From: an uncultured Clostridium sp.
Lineage (GTDB): Bacteria; Bacillota; Clostridia; Lachnospirales; Lachnospiraceae
NCBI GenBank assembly: GCA_900551225.1
Contig: URUZ01000366.1
Span: 1-6,297, forward strand
DNA: 6,297 nucleotides
Direction: 5' to 3'
The notes under the pieces are model-generated. The model made no database searches. It was not told where the DNA came from and saw only the letters and a list, made by a program, of their open reading frames with translations. The position numbers and the translations under genes are program-made. Of the stretch, positions 4,820 through 6,297 are shown piece after piece (the stretch's first letter is position 1; every line of letters begins with the position of its first letter).

Positions 4820-6217
4820 ATGAAAAAAGGCGATTTATTTGAAGGAATTGTTGAAGTAATAGAGTTTCCCAACAAGGGGATTGTGACAGTGGACGGTGTT
4901 CGGATTGTAGTGAAAAATGCCATCCCGGGACAGAAGATCCGGGGCGTGCTGACCAAGAAGCGCAATGGGAAATGTGAGGGGCGTCTGCAGGAGATCCTGG
5001 AACCGTCCCCTGTAGAGCGGCCCCAGGAGGCCTGCGTGCATTTCGGACGGTGCGGAGGCTGCGTGTACCAGACCCTGCCCTATGAGGAGCAGCTGAAGAT
5101 CAAAGAAGTACAGGTTAAGAGCCTGCTGGACCGCGTGGTGGAGCCGGGCAGCTATGATTTCCAGGGCATCAAGGGCAGCCCGCTGGACAAGGGCTACCGC
5201 AACAAAATGGAGTTTTCCTTCGGCGATGAGGTCAAGGACGGCCCCCTGGCTCTGGGCATGCACAGGCGGGGCAGTTTCCATGATATCGTGACAACGCCCC
5301 ACTGCCAGATTGTGAACCCGGATTTCTGCCTGATTCTGGAGACTACCAGGGAGTATTTTGCACAGCTTGGGACGGCATTTTATAAGAAACTGCAGCATGT
5401 GGGGTATCTGCGCCACCTGCTGGTCCGCCGCGCTGTGAGGACAGGGGAGATCCTGGTGGATCTGGTGACCACCACACAGACAGGGTATCTGGGGTCCACT
5501 GCCGATGAAGCTGCGGTGCTGGAAGGCTGGAAGGAACTGATTCTGGGGCTGGAGCGTGACGGAAGGCTGGAGGGAACCCTGGCCGGGCTTCTGCACACCT
5601 GCAATGATTCTCTGGCGGACGTGGTACAGAGCGACCGGACGGATGTACTCTATGGGCAGGATTATTTCTACGAGGAACTGTTGGGGCTGCGGTTCAGAAT
5701 CTCTCCATTTTCCTTCTTCCAGACCAATTCCCTGGGAGCGGAGGTGCTGTACGACACAGCCAGAAGTTATGTGGGAGAGACCAAGGATAAGGTGGTATTC
5801 GACCTGTACAGCGGAACCGGAACCATCGCCCAGATTTTGGCCCCGGTGGCGAAGAAGGTGGTGGGGGTAGAGATTGTGGAGGAGGCAGTGGAAGCCGCCA
5901 AGGTGAACGCGAAGCTCAATGGGCTGGAGAACTGCGAGTTTATAGCCGGGGATGTGCTGAAGGTGATCGATGAGCTGGAAGATAAGCCGGACCTGATCGT
6001 GGTAGATCCGCCAAGGGATGGGATTCACCCCAAGGCTCTGGGGAAGATCATTGATTTTGGAGTGGATCGGATTGTGTATATTTCTTGTAAGCCTACCAGC
6101 CTGGTGAGGGATTTGGTGGTGCTGCAGGAGCGGGGGTATGAGGTGGTGAAAGGGTGTTGTGTGGATATGTTTCCTTCTACTGGGAATGTGGAAAGTATTG
6201 TTCTGCTGCGAAAGTAA
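4820..6217 (+). CDS. RlmD/RlmCD-type 23S rRNA (uracil-C5)-methyltransferase
   Basis: A cytosolic SAM-dependent RNA m5U methyltransferase of 465 residues. The N-terminal TRAM-like RNA-binding domain (about 1-62) is followed by an iron-sulfur cluster motif CxxxxxCxxC (Cys72, Cys78, Cys81) with the fourth ligand probably Cys162. The catalytic part shows FFQTNS (299-304), the SAM-binding loop DLYSGTGT (328-335) with Glu351 in VGVE, VVDPPRDG (394-401), the nucleophile Cys423 in YISCKPT, and the general base Glu458 in the C-terminal GNVES. All key residues are present, so the enzyme should be active. Start ATG 4820 has GGAG eight bases upstream. In E. coli RlmD modifies U1939; the Bacillus homologue RlmCD modifies U747 and U1939, and the sequence does not tell which applies here. 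It is a housekeeping gene, probably unrelated to the divergent LysR unit. Confidence 0.95.
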   Translation: MKKGDLFEGIVEVIEFPNKGIVTVDGVRIVVKNAIPGQKIRGVLTKKRNGKCEGRLQEILEPSPVERPQEACVHFGRCGGCVYQTLPYEEQLKIKEVQVKSLLDRVVEPGSYDFQGIKGSPLDKGYRNKMEFSFGDEVKDGPLALGMHRRGSFHDIVTTPHCQIVNPDFCLILETTREYFAQLGTAFYKKLQHVGYLRHLLVRRAVRTGEILVDLVTTTQTGYLGSTADEAAVLEGWKELILGLERDGRLEGTLAGLLHTCNDSLADVVQSDRTDVLYGQDYFYEELLGLRFRISPFSFFQTNSLGAEVLYDTARSYVGETKDKVVFDLYSGTGTIAQILAPVAKKVVGVEIVEEAVEAAKVNAKLNGLENCEFIAGDVLKVIDELEDKPDLIVVDPPRDGIHPKALGKIIDFGVDRIVYISCKPTSLVRDLVVLQERGYEVVKGCCVDMFPSTGNVESIVLLRK

Positions 6218-6297
6218 ATTAAGTAGAGAGAAAACGAGGTACTTGAGCGGAACAAAAATCGACATTTTATGGAGAATGATGTTTATAAGAGTAAATA
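6218..6297 (+). other. 3' flank of the methyltransferase gene, possible start of a further gene
   Basis: An A-rich stretch with no evident terminator hairpin before the window ends. An ATG at 6269 opens a frame (MENDVYKSK) that runs to the edge. It lacks a well-placed ribosome binding site, so this is only a weak candidate for the next gene. Confidence 0.15.

Noticed and set aside
4835..6265. A 476-codon open frame on the minus strand, antisense to almost the whole methyltransferase gene
   Set aside because: Its translation is rich in His, Gln, Pro and Leu with no domain, and it mirrors the codon bias of the opposite gene, which has all its catalytic motifs. It is a shadow frame.

Overview
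The window looks like chromosomal DNA from a gut-type Firmicute, most likely a Lachnospiraceae/Clostridium cluster XIV relative. This is inferred from the roughly balanced base composition, strong GGAGG ribosome binding sites, a TTG start, and the protein families present: a 2-hydroxycarboxylate transporter, an HSL-type esterase, a LysR regulator and a clostridial-style RlmD/RumA methyltransferase. No species can be named from sequence alone.

Layout: bases 1-4641 are read on the minus strand and 4820-6217 on the plus strand. From right to left on the minus strand come (i) a LysR-type regulator (3766-4641) with its own near-consensus promoter; (ii) a two-gene operon of an alpha/beta hydrolase (2667-3572) and a 2HCT-family Na+/citrate-malate-type carrier (1346-2644). 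That operon has a good promoter, a perfect 12-bp-arm palindrome centred about 64 bases before the predicted transcription start, and a probable terminator at its end; (iii) a two-gene operon of small immunity-type proteins, a HEAT-like protein (571-1059) and a DUF6756-like protein (74-574, TTG start in a 4-base overlap). It has its own consensus promoter. A 162-bp MITE-like fold-back element (1074-1235) sits exactly between that promoter and the ribosome binding site. On the plus strand, an RlmD/RlmCD-like 23S rRNA uracil-C5 methyltransferase (4820-6217) is transcribed divergently from the LysR gene.

How it works together: the regulator, esterase and carrier look like one unit for taking up or releasing a hydroxy acid or its ester. 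The palindrome has the T-N11-A form and the position expected of a LysR-family recognition site, although it could also terminate the regulator's transcript. The small-protein pair has no visible toxin partner and resembles an orphan immunity cluster.

The most unusual point is the fold-back element. It is symmetric about its exact centre, it would make up almost all of the 5' leader of the immunity-type operon, and its arm mismatches are strongly biased towards changes that keep G-U pairing in plus-strand RNA but not in minus-strand RNA. No CRISPR array, tRNA, rRNA, integrase or transposase is visible.
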